Positions 34,744 through 43,919 of a stretch of 62,691 nt of DNA are shown piece by piece (the stretch's first letter is position 1; each line of letters starts with the position of its first letter). Origin of the DNA: Deltaproteobacteria bacterium RIFOXYD12_FULL_56_24 (lineage in GTDB: Bacteria > Desulfobacterota > Desulfobulbia > Desulfobulbales > Desulfurivibrionaceae); the NCBI GenBank assembly GCA_001799285.1, contig MGTD01000009.1:1-62691 (forward strand), read 5' to 3'. The translations under genes were made by a program, and so were the position numbers. Under the pieces are notes generated by a model. The model had not been told where the DNA came from. It made no database searches and saw nothing but the letters and a program-made list of their open reading frames with translations.

Positions 34744-35441
34744 TCAATAAAACGGGCTGATGATGAAATACAGTCCCAACCCGCCGATCATTAGCCCGGC
34801 CCCCTTACGGAACCAAAGGCTTGCCCGACTGAAGGAAGAGCTGGCCAGCAGCCGTTTCACCGTGGCGGTGGAGCTGCCGGCTACGGCGATGGGCAGGCAG
34901 TGGCCGGCGGCAAAAAGCAGGATCAGCAACACCCCGGTAAATATCTGCCCCTGAACGGTGATGATCGCCAGAATCGGGGCAATGAAGCCAAAGGTGCAAG
35001 AGCCGGAGAGTACCCGTAGGCCAGGCCCAGCACAAAAGCGCCCCACGCCCCCCTGATCTTTAATCTTGTCATGAGCCCTCCGGGCATGGAGCACTTGGCC
35101 AGCCCCAGCATGTCCGCCGCCACCCAGAGCAGAATCAACCCCACGGCCATGGTCCAGTAAGGCCCCACATCGCCCAGCATCCGGCCGAGCAGGGCGCAGA
35201 TCACCCCCACCAGAACGATGGTCAGAAAAAGACCGGCGCTGAAAAGTCCCGCGTACTTTACGGCCTGTCGGCCCTTGACGATTTGTTCCTGCCCGCCCAC
35301 ATAGGCGACCACCAGAGGGATGGAGGCCAGGTGGCAGGGGCTGAGCAAAACGCTGATCATCCCCCAGAGAAAACAGCCCAGGGCGGCCAGGGCGAGGCCG
35401 GCGCTCATCCATTCATTGACCAGAAGAAAAAGAGAATCCAT
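34744..35441 (-). pseudogene. ccdA: CcdA/DsbD-type membrane protein with a frameshift
   Basis: The first frame (from 35441) encodes the CcdA start: LSPCHLASIPLVVAYVGG with the redox cysteine, then LGLAKCSMPG with its partner. At about 35013-35015 the frame breaks; the family-like continuation (VLSGSCTFGFIAPILAIITV, followed by helices to GLYFIISPFY) is in the next frame down to 34744. Restoring one G in a GGG run (CCC on the plus strand) would give a single ~232-residue protein of five to six helices. It is either a recent inactivation or a sequencing error in a G run. It overlaps the thioredoxin gene start, which fits an electron-transfer pair passing reducing equivalents across the membrane. 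Confidence 0.8.
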
Positions 35442-35839
35442 TACTTGCCGCTCCCGCCGGCGGGCGGGGCAACCCCCATTTTGGCCAGCTGGGCTGTAAT
35501 GCTCTTCTTGTCCATGAAGCCGCTGTGGCGGTAGACCTCCTTGCCGCTTTGGTCGAAAAATATCTGGGTGGGGATCAGGCTAACCTTGAATCTCTTGCCC
35601 TCCTCCGGATTCTTCCAGACATCGATAAAGATGATCGCCGCCTTGCCTCGATACTCCCCCGCCAGCTCCTCCAAAATGGGCGCCATCATCTTGCAGGGGA
35701 TGCAGGCCGTGGCGCCGAGATCGACCATGGTCACCATGTTGGGAGCCGGCACGGGCGGCGGGCCGGCAGCCAGGCCGACAGAGGCGGGCAGAATTGCCAG
35801 GACGACCAGCAGCAACGTGAAGCAGATCATTGTTTTCAT
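35441..35839 (-). CDS. Exported thioredoxin-like protein
   Basis: 132 residues from the ATG at 35839 (AGGAAA upstream; the frame to 35863 adds 8 implausible residues). A signal peptide runs to about residue 25, then a thioredoxin fold with CIPC at 46-49, IPTQIFFDQSGKEV and cis-Pro. It is probably a periplasmic reductant fed by the adjacent CcdA protein. Genes on both sides overlap it by 1-4 bp, within the minus-strand ars operon. Confidence 0.9.
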   Translation of the reverse strand: MKTMICFTLLLVVLAILPASVGLAAGPPPVPAPNMVTMVDLGATACIPCKMMAPILEELAGEYRGKAAIIFIDVWKNPEEGKRFKVSLIPTQIFFDQSGKEVYRHSGFMDKKSITAQLAKMGVAPPAGGSGK

Positions 35840-36783
35840 GAGTTTCCTTTGCCTGGCCAGCATAACCCCTGATCTATGTTGTTGATATGGCAGACATCCC
35901 CTCCATCCTCCACCTCGATTTGCAGGGTGGTGTGGTGGATATTAAAATCGTGGTGCAGATGTTCGGCGGTGGCATGCAGGAAATCATCATCGCCGCCCCC
36001 CGGCATGACCAGATGAGCGGTGAGCACGTTTTCGGTGGTGCTGGCCGCCCAGATATGCAGGTCGTGGACGCACTCTACCCCCGGCAGCCCGGTTAAATAG
36101 TCAAGAACCTCTTCCGCGTTGATATCACGCGGGACACCAACCATGGTGAGGTGAAGCGATTCCTTCAAGAGGCCCCAGCCGGCAATGATGATTGCCAGGG
36201 CAATGGCCATGGAGAGCAGAGGATCGAGCCAGTTCCAGCCGGTAGCCATGATCCCGAACCCGGCTGCCACCACCCCGGCCGAGACCGCGGCGTCGGCGGC
36301 CATGTGCAGGAAAGCGCCCTTGATATTGAGATCACCCTTGCGGCCAGCCATGAAGAGCAGGGCAGTGGCGGTATTGATTGCCACCCCGATGGCGGCCACC
36401 ACCATGATCGCCAGGCCGTTGACCTCGACAGGATGCCGGAAACGTTCCAGAGCCTCCCAGAGGATCACCCCGATGGCGGCATAGAGAAACAGGGCGCTGC
36501 CGAGCGACACCAGAATGGTGCCCTTTTTGAAGCCATAGGTATGCCGGGCCGTGGCCCCGCGCCGAGCCAGAACCATGCCTCCCCAAGCCAGGGCCAGGGT
36601 CATGACGTCGCTTAAGTTATGCCCGGCATCGGCAACCAGGGCCAGGGAGTTGGCCATAAAGCCGTAGCCGCCCTCAACCAGGACAAAGGCCAGATTCAGG
36701 GTAATGCCGATGGCAAAGGCCCGGCTGAAGTCGGCGGGGGCGTGGTCGTGATGGTTATCCGCCATTGTCGGCTTATCCATCAA
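35836..36783 (-). CDS. Cation diffusion facilitator (CzcD/ZitB-type metal exporter)
   Basis: 315 residues, six transmembrane helices. Metal-site motifs are LVADAGHNLSDVM in helix 2 and HMAADAAVSAG in helix 5; a His/Asp-rich N-terminus (HHDHAP) and a cytoplasmic C-terminal domain (VHDLHIWAASTTENVLTAHLV) are present. It exports Zn2+/Cd2+/Co2+-type cations in exchange for protons. It overlaps its neighbours on both sides within the ars operon, so metal cation export appears co-regulated with arsenite resistance. Confidence 0.92.
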   Translation of the reverse strand: MMDKPTMADNHHDHAPADFSRAFAIGITLNLAFVLVEGGYGFMANSLALVADAGHNLSDVMTLALAWGGMVLARRGATARHTYGFKKGTILVSLGSALFLYAAIGVILWEALERFRHPVEVNGLAIMVVAAIGVAINTATALLFMAGRKGDLNIKGAFLHMAADAAVSAGVVAAGFGIMATGWNWLDPLLSMAIALAIIIAGWGLLKESLHLTMVGVPRDINAEEVLDYLTGLPGVECVHDLHIWAASTTENVLTAHLVMPGGGDDDFLHATAEHLHHDFNIHHTTLQIEVEDGGDVCHINNIDQGLCWPGKGNS

Positions 36784-37297
36784 AATGAAAACGGGTCAGG
36801 TAGGCGGCGAGCTGTTCTTTTGCCGTGGGAGACAGGGCGGGGCAATGTTCCGCCCTGTTGTGTCCTTTCATGGCCAGGGCGGCAAAGGCCGTGCAGGTGG
36901 GTTGGCCGCATTGGCCGCAATTGGTTTTGGGCAGCAGGCGGAGAATCTCGATGACCTGCGGCTGCGGGGTCGCCTGGAAACTGGGGGTGATTTCCGCCCT
37001 TCTTTCCCAGGCCTCATTGATCTCCCGTTGCAGCCATTTGAGGATTTTTTCCGCCTCCCCGGCGTCCCGCAAGGCGTTGATGGCGATATGGTCTCCATGG
37101 ACGGAGATAAGTTTGCCCTGGTTGCGGAAGGTCATCGAAGGCGGCTCCTTAACATAGGTGTAACCGCCCAGCACTGCGTTCAGGTAGGGAATAACCTCGC
37201 CGATATTTTGCGCCAGCCGGGCAACACAATGCACGGTCCGGGCCTCGGGTCGGCAGGCGGCCTTGGTTATTTCCGTGCTCCAGCTCTTCAGCAGCAT
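36773..37297 (-). CDS. Fe-S (Fes-domain) protein of the ars operon
   Basis: 174 residues. The C-terminal part has LPKTNCGQCGQPTCTAFA and, 15 residues on, EHCP: the four-cysteine 'Fes' [4Fe-4S] motif found in ACDS/CO-dehydrogenase gamma-type and RnfB-like proteins. The N-terminal 100 residues have no named domain. The gene overlaps the preceding AhpD-like gene by 10 bp and the CDF gene by 11 bp. It probably acts in electron transfer or redox sensing; its link to arsenic is by position only. Confidence 0.8.
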   Translation of the reverse strand: MLLKSWSTEITKAACRPEARTVHCVARLAQNIGEVIPYLNAVLGGYTYVKEPPSMTFRNQGKLISVHGDHIAINALRDAGEAEKILKWLQREINEAWERRAEITPSFQATPQPQVIEILRLLPKTNCGQCGQPTCTAFAALAMKGHNRAEHCPALSPTAKEQLAAYLTRFHFDG

Positions 37298-37608
37298 GCA
37301 TTGCCTTTAGCGGTGGTGGAGCAGCCGCAGGCCCCGGCGGAAATCGTGTCCAGGCTTGCCGGAGCGACTATCGCCGGAGCTGTTTCCTCGACCTGCGCCT
37401 CCCGGTCGAACTCGGCGTCGAGCATTTCGCCGGCCTCGTTTCTCAGATGTCGGGCGATATCGACCACCATGGCGATTTTATCCTCGCTGACCCCGTAGCT
37501 CCGCAGCCGTTCGAGCTGACAGAGCCCTTTTTTGGGATGATTGGCGGCGATGTTGGCGGCGAGCGAGACCAGCGCCAGGGTGATTCGATCCAAGGTGCAG
37601 ACGGCCAT
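37288..37608 (-). CDS. AhpD/carboxymuconolactone-decarboxylase-like protein with Cys-rich tail
   Basis: 106 residues, mostly helical. Residues 10-70 have an AhpD-like helical pattern but no CxxC active site. The last 15 residues are GACGCSTTAKGNACC, four cysteines in two close pairs, a plausible soft-metal or As(III)-binding tail. It is in the ars operon between the small disulfide protein and the Fes protein. The family assignment is tentative. Confidence 0.6.
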   Translation of the reverse strand: MAVCTLDRITLALVSLAANIAANHPKKGLCQLERLRSYGVSEDKIAMVVDIARHLRNEAGEMLDAEFDREAQVEETAPAIVAPASLDTISAGACGCSTTAKGNACC

Positions 37609-37642
37609 GCTAAACTCCTTTATGTAGAGATATTCCGCGTGT

Positions 37643-37876
37643 CTACCTGCCGAGCCAGGCCAGGGCTTCGGCCTTGGACGGCACCTTGCCCACGCATTTC
37701 ACCACGCCGTCGATGACCACCGCCGGGGTGGAAAACACCCCTAATTTGGCGATCTGCTGAAAGTCGCTGATTTTTTCGATGGTGGCGGCAACCCCGCTTT
37801 CCGCCACGGCTGCCTGCATGATCTTTTCGGCCTCGCCGCATTTCGCGCAACCAGGTCCCAGTATCTTGATCTCCAT
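37643..37876 (-). CDS. Small redox-active disulfide protein (thioredoxin-like)
   Basis: 77 residues, a compact thioredoxin/glutaredoxin-like fold without signal peptide. The active site is GCAKC (Cys-x2-Cys, residues 10-13), and FSTPAVVIDG supplies the cis-Pro. This is the 'redox-active disulfide protein 2' family, commonly encoded beside ArsP-type permeases. A GGAGGA ribosome site precedes the ATG. Confidence 0.9.
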   Translation of the reverse strand: MEIKILGPGCAKCGEAEKIMQAAVAESGVAATIEKISDFQQIAKLGVFSTPAVVIDGVVKCVGKVPSKAEALAWLGR

Positions 37877-37891
37877 GAAAAAATCCTCCTG

Positions 37892-38968
37892 TTATATGAT
37901 GAAATTGAACAAATAACCCACCAGCATGATGCCGGAGCCGACCACGCCGATGAACACCGCGATGAGGGCCGGCTTTAAGACCTTCCGGAGAATAACCATC
38001 TCCGGAAGGGAGAGGGCGATGACGCTCATCATGAAGGCGAGTACCGTGCCCAGGGCTGCCCCCTTGCCGAGCAGGGCTTCCACCACCGGCACGATGCCGG
38101 CGGCATTGGAATACATGGGAATGCCGACCAGTACCGCCACCGGCACCGACCACCATGCGCCCTTGCCCATGATCGAGGCCATGAAGCCCTCGGGCACATA
38201 ACCGTGGATTCCGGCCCCCACCGCGATCCCCAGAACCACAAAGATCCAGACCCTGCCCACGATGTCCCGCACCGCCGTGCGGCCCTGCGCAAACCGTTCG
38301 GGCCAGGTCAGTCTTTGCTCCGGGATATCGGAGGCATTAATGTGCATCTCCCGCACCCAGTCTTCAATATGGCGTTCCATTTTCAGGCGGCCGATGGTCC
38401 AACCGGCAACCATGGCGATCAGGAGGCCGGTCCCCAGATAGAGGGCGGCAACCTTCCAGCCCAGCAGCCCGTAAAGAAGCACCAGGGCGATTTCGTTGAC
38501 CATTGGGGCGGAGATCAGAAAGGAGAAGGTCACCCCCAGGGGAACGCCGGCGGTGACAAAACCGATGAACAGCGGTACCGCCGAGCAGGAGCAGAATGGG
38601 GTAACGATGCCAAGCCCGGCGGCCAGCACATTGCCCACGGATTCGCGCTTGCCGGCGAGGATTTTCCGGGTGCGCTCCGGGGTGAAGAAGGAGCGCAGCA
38701 CCCCGACCCCATAGACAATCAGGGTGAGCAGCATCATTACTTTGGGAGTGTCGTAGAGAAAAAAGAGTACCGCTTCGCCCAGGCGGCTGCCCGGTTCAAG
38801 GGTGAGCAGGGAAAAGGCAAGATATTCGGCGATGCTGTGCAGCTGCCGGTACAGGGCAAACCAGAGGCCAAGTCCGGCAACAGCGGCCAGCAGATAAGCC
38901 GCAAGTGAGGGAGCGGACTGCGGGGTTGCGACCGGATTAGGCATATTGTCTAGGGTGTCGGGTTGCAT
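37892..38968 (-). CDS. arsP: ArsP-type permease (DUF318 family)
   Basis: 358 residues, about eight to nine transmembrane helices in two repeats. The signature TPFCSCSAVPLFIGF lies in the first half and IPMYSNAAGIVPVVEALL in the second. ArsP members export trivalent methyl- or aromatic arsenicals; other members of the family are uncharacterised. Its position between acr3 and the small disulfide protein gene supports an arsenic role. The substrate is inferred. Confidence 0.88.
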   Translation of the reverse strand: MQPDTLDNMPNPVATPQSAPSLAAYLLAAVAGLGLWFALYRQLHSIAEYLAFSLLTLEPGSRLGEAVLFFLYDTPKVMMLLTLIVYGVGVLRSFFTPERTRKILAGKRESVGNVLAAGLGIVTPFCSCSAVPLFIGFVTAGVPLGVTFSFLISAPMVNEIALVLLYGLLGWKVAALYLGTGLLIAMVAGWTIGRLKMERHIEDWVREMHINASDIPEQRLTWPERFAQGRTAVRDIVGRVWIFVVLGIAVGAGIHGYVPEGFMASIMGKGAWWSVPVAVLVGIPMYSNAAGIVPVVEALLGKGAALGTVLAFMMSVIALSLPEMVILRKVLKPALIAVFIGVVGSGIMLVGYLFNFII

Positions 38969-38988
38969 GGGATCTTTACCTTATGGTC

Positions 38989-40077
38989 TCACAATTCGCA
39001 GGAAACATGACAGATCCCGGCCGGGGTTTCCCTGGTAAAGGGGAAATACCTTTTCTTGACCCAGAGCGCCACGCCGACCAGGCCGATCAAAACCGGCACC
39101 TCGACCAGCGGCCCGATCACCGCGGCAAAGGCGACCCCGGAGTTGATCCCGAACACGGCAATGGCCACGGCAATGGCCAGCTCGAAGTTGTTGGAGGCGG
39201 CGGTAAAGGAGAGGGTGGCTGACTGCTCATAGGTGGCCCCCACCTTGAGGGACATGAAAAAGGAGACCAGGAACATCACCAGAAAATAGATGGTGAGCGG
39301 GATGGCGATGCGGATCACATCAAAGGGCAGCTGGACGATGTATTCGCCTTTAAGGGAAAACATTACCAGGATGGTGAAGAGCAGGAAGACCAGGGTGAAG
39401 GGGCTGATCCGGGGGATCAGCCTTTCCTGGTACCATTTTTCGCCTTTGAGCTTCAGCCCGAGAAAGCGGGTCAGCATCCCGGCGAGAAAGGGGATGCCGA
39501 GATAGATGAAGACCGACTCGGCGATCTGGCCCATGGAGATGTTTACCACCGCGCCGGTCAGCCCCAGCCATCCCGGCAGCACGGAAATAAAAAACCAGGC
39601 GTAGACCGAGAAGAAGAGCACCTGGAAGATGGAGTTGAAGGCCACCAACCCGGCGCAGTACTCGGTGTCGCCGCCGGCCAGATCGTTCCAGACGATGACC
39701 ATGGCGATGCAGCGGGCCAGGCCGATGAGGATGAGCCCCACCATGTATTCGTGGTGACCGGCAAGAAAGGTGATAGCCAGGAGAAACATCAGCGCCGGGC
39801 CGATCAGCCAGTTCTGCACCAGGGAAAGGGCGAGCACCCTGAAATTGCCGAAAACCTCGTGCAGCTTTTCATAGCGCACCTTGGCCAGCGGCGGGTACAT
39901 CATCAAAATCAGGCCGATGGCGATGGGGAGATTGGTGGTGCCGACCTGAAAGGAGTTGATGATCTCGGTGACCGGTGGATAGAGCCAGCCGGTCATCACC
40001 CCGATGAACATGGCCAGGAAGATCCAGAGGGTGAGGTACCGGTCAAGGAAACTCAATTGTTTTTCACTGCCAGGCAT
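38989..40077 (-). CDS. acr3: ACR3-family arsenite exporter
   Basis: 362 residues, ten predicted helices. [21 protein letters not shown] carries the conserved cysteine required for arsenite transport; [15 protein letters not shown] and [13 protein letters not shown] are the second-half signatures. It exports As(OH)3 using the membrane potential. It follows arsR by about 100 bp and precedes arsP by about 20 bp. It is the expected outlet for arsenite made by ArrAB or entering from outside. Confidence 0.95.
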   Translation of the reverse strand: MPGSEKQLSFLDRYLTLWIFLAMFIGVMTGWLYPPVTEIINSFQVGTTNLPIAIGLILMMYPPLAKVRYEKLHEVFGNFRVLALSLVQNWLIGPALMFLLAITFLAGHHEYMVGLILIGLARCIAMVIVWNDLAGGDTEYCAGLVAFNSIFQVLFFSVYAWFFISVLPGWLGLTGAVVNISMGQIAESVFIYLGIPFLAGMLTRFLGLKLKGEKWYQERLIPRISPFTLVFLLFTILVMFSLKGEYIVQLPFDVIRIAIPLTIYFLVMFLVSFFMSLKVGATYEQSATLSFTAASNNFELAIAVAIAVFGINSGVAFAAVIGPLVEVPVLIGLVGVALWVKKRYFPFTRETPAGICHVSCEL

Positions 40078-40179
40078 GGTGCTCCTCCTGTAATCTGTCT
40101 CTGTATCCGTTGTCGGTGTTTGCTGCTGGGTGTGCTGTTGTTTTTAAATCTGCGAAAACGGATGAAGGGGGCAAAAAAA

Positions 40180-40527
40180 TCAAGCGCATTTTTTCTTGGT
40201 GCGCTGGAACTCCTCCAGGGTTTTGTAGTCCTGCAGGGTGTCCGGCAACTCGGTCAATCTCCTGGCCAGCAGCTCGAGCAGTTCCCTGCCGAGCGGGGTC
40301 GGCATCTCGGCCAGCCGGTAATACATCCATACCCCGAGCCGCCTGTCCTTTACCCAGCCGGTGTTGCGCAGATAGGCAAGGTGCCGGGAGATCGTGGATT
40401 GGGGCAGCTGGAGTACGGCCATCAGGTCACAGACACAGAGTTCGCCGAGCAGCAAAAGAGCCAGAATCCGCAAGCGGGGTTCCTCGGATAAGGCTTTGAA
40501 GAATTGGGCTGTAGTTCGCATATGCAT
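40180..40527 (-). CDS. arsR: ArsR-family arsenite-responsive repressor
   Basis: 115 residues with a winged helix (QFFKALSEEPRLRILALLL ... LPQSTISRHLAYLRNTG). The classical As(III) site is present as ELCVCDLM (Cys31 and Cys33). The start may be at 40527 or the in-frame ATG at 40521. It leads the minus-strand ars operon, and its predicted operator lies about 60-80 bp upstream in the promoter. Confidence 0.95.
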   Translation of the reverse strand: MHMRTTAQFFKALSEEPRLRILALLLLGELCVCDLMAVLQLPQSTISRHLAYLRNTGWVKDRRLGVWMYYRLAEMPTPLGRELLELLARRLTELPDTLQDYKTLEEFQRTKKKCA

Positions 40528-40583
40528 CCTGGCCGCGTTTTGGAAGAGGTGTCTGGCGGTGAAAAATTTCCGCCTTGAAATTG

Positions 40584-40612
40584 TTTATATCCGCATATGC
40601 GGATGAATGCAA
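40584..40612 (-). promoter_or_regulatory. ars promoter with ArsR operator in the spacer
   Basis: On the minus strand, TTGCAT (40607-40612), a 17-bp spacer and TATAAA (40584-40589) form a sigma-70-like promoter. The spacer holds a perfect 16-bp palindrome ATCCGCATATGCGGAT (40589-40604), matching the ATATGC-type operators of ArsR proteins. A half-site GCATATGC recurs over the arsR start codon. Confidence 0.75.
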
Positions 40613-40759
40613 GTCCGATGTTGCAGCCTGCTGCCGCCGCAGTTCTGAAAGCAGGGATGCCATTTACCGCATATACTTTTCCCGGTTTCTGGAATACAAT
40701 AATTGCCGGGGTGAGGGGTGCAGGCAGAAATCCTAAGATAGAGGCGACAGGACCCAGCA

Positions 40760-41575
40760 ATGGCTACATTTTTTATGGGATTGAATCCGGTTCTTCAGGC
40801 TCTACTGGCCACCCTGTTTACCTGGGGCGTGACTGCCGCCGGCGCGGCCCTGGTTTTTGTGAGCAGGAGTGTGAATCAGAAGCTTATGGATTCCATGCTC
40901 GGCTTTGCCGCCGGGGTGATGATCGCCGCGAGTTTCTGGTCGCTGCTCGCCCCCGGCATCGCCATGGCCGGGCAGATGGGCTTTGTCCCCTGGCGCACCG
41001 CCGCCGTGGGTTTTCTGGCCGGCGGCTTGTTCATGCGGCTCATCGATCGTTTTTTGCCCCATCTCCATCCCGGCCTGGACATCAGCAAGAGTGAGGGGGT
41101 CAAAACCTCCTGGCAGCGCAGCACCCTGCTGGTCCTGGCCATCACCCTGCACAACATCCCGGAAGGGCTGGCGGTGGGGGTGGCCTTCGGCGCGGTGGCC
41201 GCCGGGATTCCTTCGGCCACCATGGGCGGCGCCATTGCCCTGGCCATCGGCATCGGCCTGCAGAATTTCCCCGAGGGCACCGCGGTGTCCATGCCCCTGC
41301 GGCGGGAAGGGATGAGCCGGGGGAAAAGTTTCCTGCTGGGCCAGGCCTCCGGGCTGGTGGAGCCGGTGGCCGGGGTGCTGGGCGCCTTTTTTGTCCTCAG
41401 CATGCAGTCTGTCCTCCCCTATGCCCTTTGTTTTGCCGCCGGGGCCATGATCTTTGTCGTGGTGGAAGAGCTGATCCCGGAATCGCAGCAGAATCCGCAG
41501 CATATTGATCTGGTCACCATCGCGACCATGGTGGGTTTTGCGGTGATGATGGTTCTTGACGTTGCCCTCGGGTAG
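40760..41575 (+). CDS. ZIP-family metal transporter (GufA/ZupT-like)
   Basis: 271 residues, eight helices. The metal-binding motifs of ZIP transporters are [11 protein letters not shown] in TM4 and [11 protein letters not shown] in TM5, with HLHPGLD in the loop between TM3 and TM4. It imports Zn2+ or related divalent cations. It is divergent from the ars operon, across about 230 bp that contain the ars promoter. Confidence 0.93.
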   Translation: MATFFMGLNPVLQALLATLFTWGVTAAGAALVFVSRSVNQKLMDSMLGFAAGVMIAASFWSLLAPGIAMAGQMGFVPWRTAAVGFLAGGLFMRLIDRFLPHLHPGLDISKSEGVKTSWQRSTLLVLAITLHNIPEGLAVGVAFGAVAAGIPSATMGGAIALAIGIGLQNFPEGTAVSMPLRREGMSRGKSFLLGQASGLVEPVAGVLGAFFVLSMQSVLPYALCFAAGAMIFVVVEELIPESQQNPQHIDLVTIATMVGFAVMMVLDVALG

Positions 41576-41722
41576 AAAAGCAATGCAGAATGAAAAATGC
41601 AAAATTAAGAACGAAGGACAGAAAATAATGACAGGTCAAAATAAGCAAGGTGGTCTTGGAAGTATAATCAGGAATTTTTCTCCATTTTTCACTCTTCATT
41701 TTTCACTTTTCATTGCCTTGCA

Positions 41723-42730
41723 ATGAATATCATTGTAAAGCCCGCCCATTCCGCCTTCCACCACCTTACTCCGGAGATTGTTCTCGGCCTGGTGGAAAAG
41801 GCACTGGATATCCGCTGCACCAATCTCTGCCGGCCCCTGGCCAGCTATATTAACCGGGTTTACGAGCTGGAAGGCGAGGACGGCGAAGGGCTGGTGGTCA
41901 AGTTCTACCGGCCCGGGCGCTGGAGCCGGGGTGCGCTCGAAGATGAGCATGAGTTTCTCCTTGAGCTTGCCGGTCGGGAGATCCCGGTCATCGCCCCTCT
42001 GATTTTGCAGGGCAACAGCAGCCTGGGCGAGCATGAGGGTATGTATTTTACCGTATTTCCCAAATGCGGCGGCCGCAGTTCGGATGAATTCAACGATGAG
42101 CAGTGGCTGGAAATCGGCCGGTTACTTGGCCGTACCCATGCCGTGGGCGCGGGCCGGATTCCGGAGGGGCGAATCACCATGACCCCGGAAAGCTCAACCA
42201 GGCAGCAGGCGGACTATCTTCTGGCCGGCAAGTTCCTGCCCGCGGACCTGGCCGACCAGTTTGCCGAGCTGACCAAGAGCCTGATCGGTGAGATCGGCCC
42301 GCTGTTTAAGGGCACCGAGCTGATCCGCATCCACGGCGACTGCCATTTCTCCAATCTCATTTACCGGCCCGGCGAATCCTTTTATCTCATCGATTTCGAC
42401 GATATGGCCTTGGGCCCACCGGTGCAGGATTTCTGGATGCTGCTGCCCGGCTACCGGGAAGAGACCTTTGTCGAGATCGACCTTTTTCTTGAAGGCTACG
42501 AGACCTTCCGGGATTTTGATCGGCGGAGCCTGCGGCTGATCGAGCCGCTCAGGGCCATGCGCTTTATTCACTACATGGCCTGGTGCGGTTATCAGGTGGC
42601 CGAGGAGGGGTTGAGCCGGGTGGCTCCGGATTTCGGCAGCCGCGAGTACTGGCAGCGGGAGCTGCGCGATCTTGCCGAGCAATTGGAACGGATCAGGACC
42701 GCGATCGAGCCTCAGGGGAACTCGCTTTGA
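41723..42730 (+). CDS. srkA: SrkA-like serine/threonine kinase (RdoA/YihE family)
   Basis: 335 residues, the family length. Aminoglycoside-phosphotransferase-like kinase fold: VVKFYRPGRWS supplies the ATP-binding lysine, IHGDCHFSNLIY is the catalytic loop and LIDFDDMALGPP the Mg-binding DFD. In E. coli this kinase protects against stress-induced death and acts with the Cpx response. The preceding spacer contains AT-rich repeats of the type TTTTTCACTCTTCATTTTTC. The next gene, LpxR-like, begins 80 bp later. Confidence 0.92.
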   Translation: MNIIVKPAHSAFHHLTPEIVLGLVEKALDIRCTNLCRPLASYINRVYELEGEDGEGLVVKFYRPGRWSRGALEDEHEFLLELAGREIPVIAPLILQGNSSLGEHEGMYFTVFPKCGGRSSDEFNDEQWLEIGRLLGRTHAVGAGRIPEGRITMTPESSTRQQADYLLAGKFLPADLADQFAELTKSLIGEIGPLFKGTELIRIHGDCHFSNLIYRPGESFYLIDFDDMALGPPVQDFWMLLPGYREETFVEIDLFLEGYETFRDFDRRSLRLIEPLRAMRFIHYMAWCGYQVAEEGLSRVAPDFGSREYWQRELRDLAEQLERIRTAIEPQGNSL

Positions 42731-42810
42731 GGCTTGGCGAGGAAATCGAGATGTTGTCTGGGGATAAGCGGCAACCTTACGGCCGGAAACAGAATGGTGG
42801 AGTAAAATAT

Positions 42811-43860
42811 ATGATATCCCCTGGTCTTGCTCGTCCCGCCCCCCTGCTCTTCTTTTGCAGGCTTTTTCTTGGTTTTTTTTGTCTCGCCTCGCCTGTACCT
42901 GCCATGGCCGCGGAAGAACCGGCACTGCCGTGGACCGTGCATGTCCACTTTGAAAACGACTTGTTTACCGGCACGGATCGGGATTACACCAGCGGCTTAA
43001 AGGTCTCTCTCATTTCCCCGGACCTGGTCAGCTTTGTCGAGAGCGGCAAGCTGCCGGAATGGAGCCTTGAATACATTTACCGGCTGCCCTTTATCAACGA
43101 CCCCGATCCGGCTTTGAAACGCAAGGTGGAATTTTCCCTTGGCCAGAACATGTACACCCCTGCCGATACCGACCGCCATGATCTGATTGTCGATGACCGT
43201 CCCTATGCCGGCTGGACCTACTTTGCCGCGGCATTCCACACCAAAAGCAACAAACGGATGGACACCATCGAGCTGCAGCTGGGCATGGTCGGGCCGGGTT
43301 CCTTTGCCGAGGAGACGCAGAATCTGGTGCATGATCTCCTTGACCAGCAACGAGCAAACGGCTGGGAGCATCAGTTGAAAAACGAGCCGGGGATGGCGGC
43401 GATTTACGAGCGCAAGTGGCATCTGGCCCCCTTCTTCAGCCGGGGCTCCTTCGCCATTGATGCCATCACCCACCTGGGCGGCGCCCTGGGCAATGTCGTC
43501 ACCTATGCCAATACCGGCTTTGAGACCCGGCTGGGCTGGAACCTGCCCGATGATTTCGGCGTCAGCCTGATCCGGCCGGCTGGCAATACCAGTTTTTCCG
43601 TAAGGCAGCAGCAGGGCGGCTACCTTTTTGCTGCGGTGGACAGCCGCGCCGTTCTCCGGAGCATCTTTCTGGACGGCAACACCTTTGCTCACAGCCACAG
43701 CGTCAGCAAGAAACCGTTTGTTGCCGACCTGGCAGTTGGGGCGGCCGTTTATTTCCAGCAGTTCAAACTGACCTTGACCCAGGCGTTGCGCACCAGGCAA
43801 TTCGATGGCCAAGCCGATAATCACGCCTTCGGCTCCCTTACCCTCTCCTTCTTTTTTTAG
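42811..43860 (+). CDS. lpxR: LpxR-family outer membrane protein (lipid A 3'-O-deacylase-like)
   Basis: 349 residues from the ATG at 42811 (GGTGGAG upstream; the longer frame runs into srkA). A signal peptide ends at about AMA-AEE. The mature part shows the DUF2219/LpxR start HFENDLFTGTDRDYTSGLK and VDDRPYAGWTYFAAAF, then repeated amphipathic strands ending in a C-terminal Phe-rich strand (LTLSFFF), as in beta-barrels. Members remove 3'-linked acyl chains from lipid A. The activity is inferred from the family. Confidence 0.85.
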   Translation: MISPGLARPAPLLFFCRLFLGFFCLASPVPAMAAEEPALPWTVHVHFENDLFTGTDRDYTSGLKVSLISPDLVSFVESGKLPEWSLEYIYRLPFINDPDPALKRKVEFSLGQNMYTPADTDRHDLIVDDRPYAGWTYFAAAFHTKSNKRMDTIELQLGMVGPGSFAEETQNLVHDLLDQQRANGWEHQLKNEPGMAAIYERKWHLAPFFSRGSFAIDAITHLGGALGNVVTYANTGFETRLGWNLPDDFGVSLIRPAGNTSFSVRQQQGGYLFAAVDSRAVLRSIFLDGNTFAHSHSVSKKPFVADLAVGAAVYFQQFKLTLTQALRTRQFDGQADNHAFGSLTLSFFF

Positions 43861-43919
43861 CCTCTCCCCTGCGGGTTATTAGCCCTGGTGAATGGTTACC
43901 CTAGAAGAAGGCCGTGTTT

